Source: Macropodus opercularis
Lineage: Eukaryota; Chordata; Actinopteri; Anabantiformes; Osphronemidae
Direction of reading: 5' to 3'
Assembly: GCA_030770545.1 (NCBI GenBank)
Contig: JAUCMP010000026.1
Location: 2,150,501 to 2,214,500, forward strand
DNA: 64,000 bases
Part shown: positions 63,085-64,000 of the stretch, one piece after another
How the letters are laid out: the number at the start of each line of letters is the position of its first letter
Position numbering within the stretch: position 1 is the first letter of the stretch
The notes under the pieces: generated by a model
What the model saw: the letters and a program-made list of their open reading frames with translations, nothing else
Database searches by the model: none
Told to the model about the DNA's origin: nothing
Program-made: the position numbers and the translations under genes

Positions 63085-64000
63085 TCACCAGCATTTCCAG
63101 GACCAGGACGGAGCTGTGGGGTGACGGTCGTGTTGAATGGTCTGCAGCACCTCCCTCACGTTGCTCTTAGAAAGGCCTTTCCACTTCAGCAGGGCACTCA
63201 GGAACTCTGGGTCCTCGCTGCAGCCAAGGCCAAAACAGAGTTAGCAGCGTGCAGTTACGCCGACGTACCAGCAGGGGCTGCGTCATCCTCTGTCTACTCC
63301 ATCCATCTCCATCGTCAGCTGCTTCTTGTTTTGTGCTGTGACCCTGCTGATTTACCTCTTCTTGAGAAAGTCTTGCTGGATGCTCGCTGCTGTGATCTTC
63401 AGCGCCTCGTTGCACTTGCAGTCCGACAGCTCTGCGATCTTCAGCAAGATGAGGTTGTGCTGCTGGACTCCGGGGGCCTGAAGCAGAACGTGCAGGTCAG
63501 AGGCGTGTGCAGATAAATGTGGGGGCGAGGCATCAGGTTGTGGGTCTCACCAGCTCTGACATGGTGCTGTGAAGCCCCTGAGCATCTTCACTGACTATGT
63601 GGCCGACGTCAAGATTCCAACACTTCTCCAGTTTGGTCTTGTTGCTCTTGAGCAGATGTTTGACGTAAATCTGAACGATGTGCTTGTAAGCCTCGTCCAT
63701 AACCCTCTGAAACAGAAATAAAACCAAATGTGCTGCAACAACACACAGTGTGACAGAGGGGGAAGCTTCTGACCTTCTGTTCATCTGCACCGTAGAGCCT
63801 CTGTTGGAAAAGGTCCTGTACTGCAGAAAGCAGGGAGAAACTCTTCCTCTCTGATTGGAAGTACTTATCAAGATGAGTCTGCAGGATAGAAGCTGTGATT
63901 AGTCAGCAATGAAGTCCTGTTGATTCTTAGGTTGAAGGGCTACCTCTGCCATGTGAGCTACAATGTCTGCGAGGAGTTTCAGGGTGAAAGCTTCTAAGTT
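63085..64000 (-). CDS. Further TNFAIP2/EXOC3-like SEC6-family gene, C-terminal exons only (5' end outside window)
   Basis: Minus-strand exons in coding order: 64000-63944 (partial), 63878-63774, 63706-63551, 63477-63356 and 63217-63085, with stop TGA at 63087-63085. Acceptors and donors are GT-AG and the frame is continuous. Translated pieces include LEAFTLKLLADIVAHMAE, VMDEAYKHIVQIYVKHLLKS, APGVQQHNLILLKIAELSDC and EDPEFLSALLKWKGLSKSNV. The 156- and 122-nt exons match exactly the lengths and phases of the corresponding exons in the two upstream genes. The preceding exon is 105 nt rather than 120. The C-terminus is short and unusual, ending PSWSWKCW. Sequence divergence from genes A and B is large, so it is an older paralogue. 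It could be a TNFAIP2 orthologue proper or another EXOC3-like member. Confidence 0.75.

Noticed and set aside
1..64000. CRISPR arrays, bacterial operons, rRNA genes and viral insertions
   Set aside because: The sequence is vertebrate nuclear DNA. No direct-repeat/spacer arrays, operon-like gene packing, rRNA sequence or recognisable retroviral genes were seen.

Overview
The window is vertebrate nuclear DNA, most likely from a ray-finned (teleost, percomorph-like) fish. The evidence is multi-exon genes with GT-AG introns, fairly compact introns, fish-type DNA transposon remnants, and gene families in an order resembling human 14q32 (AHNAK2 - LBHD2 - EXOC3L4 - TNFAIP2). Gene models were built by hand from splice sites and reading-frame continuity; every complete model closes to a multiple of three.

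Layout. (1) 1-12.7 kb, + strand: the 3' part of an AHNAK/AHNAK2/periaxin-family giant scaffold gene. Three small exons encode a basic linker and a PDZ-like domain. One 11.1-kb exon carries old degenerate KMPK repeats and then 14 nearly identical 399/405-bp units arranged as seven two-unit blocks. (2) 13.5-18.9 kb, +: a small LBH-family gene (109 aa, three coding exons) behind a CpG-rich probable first exon. (3) 18.9-30.6 kb: no recognisable gene. (4) 30.6-43.7 kb, +: an EXOC3L4-like gene (13 coding exons, 781 aa). (5) 43.7-50 kb: intergenic DNA with transposon debris, including a 1.24-kb hAT-type element with an 8-bp target-site duplication, a tRNA-like segment and a promoter-like insert. (6) 50.0-54.7 kb and 57.9-62.1 kb, +: two tandem TNFAIP2/M-Sec-like genes (617 and 610 aa) with the same exon lengths from the third coding exon to the stop codon and a shared promoter-proximal motif. 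(7) 63.1-64.0 kb, - strand: the 3' end of a further SEC6-family gene, convergent with the previous one and running off the window.

How they relate. Four of the six genes belong to the SEC6 (EXOC3-like) superfamily and keep one intron-phase pattern, so the right half of the window is a local gene-family expansion. Known members act in vesicle tethering or in membrane protrusion and tunnelling-nanotube formation. The polybasic N-termini of the three members whose starts are visible would suit binding to acidic membrane lipids, which is inference. The AHNAK and LBH genes are unrelated in mechanism but are syntenic neighbours.
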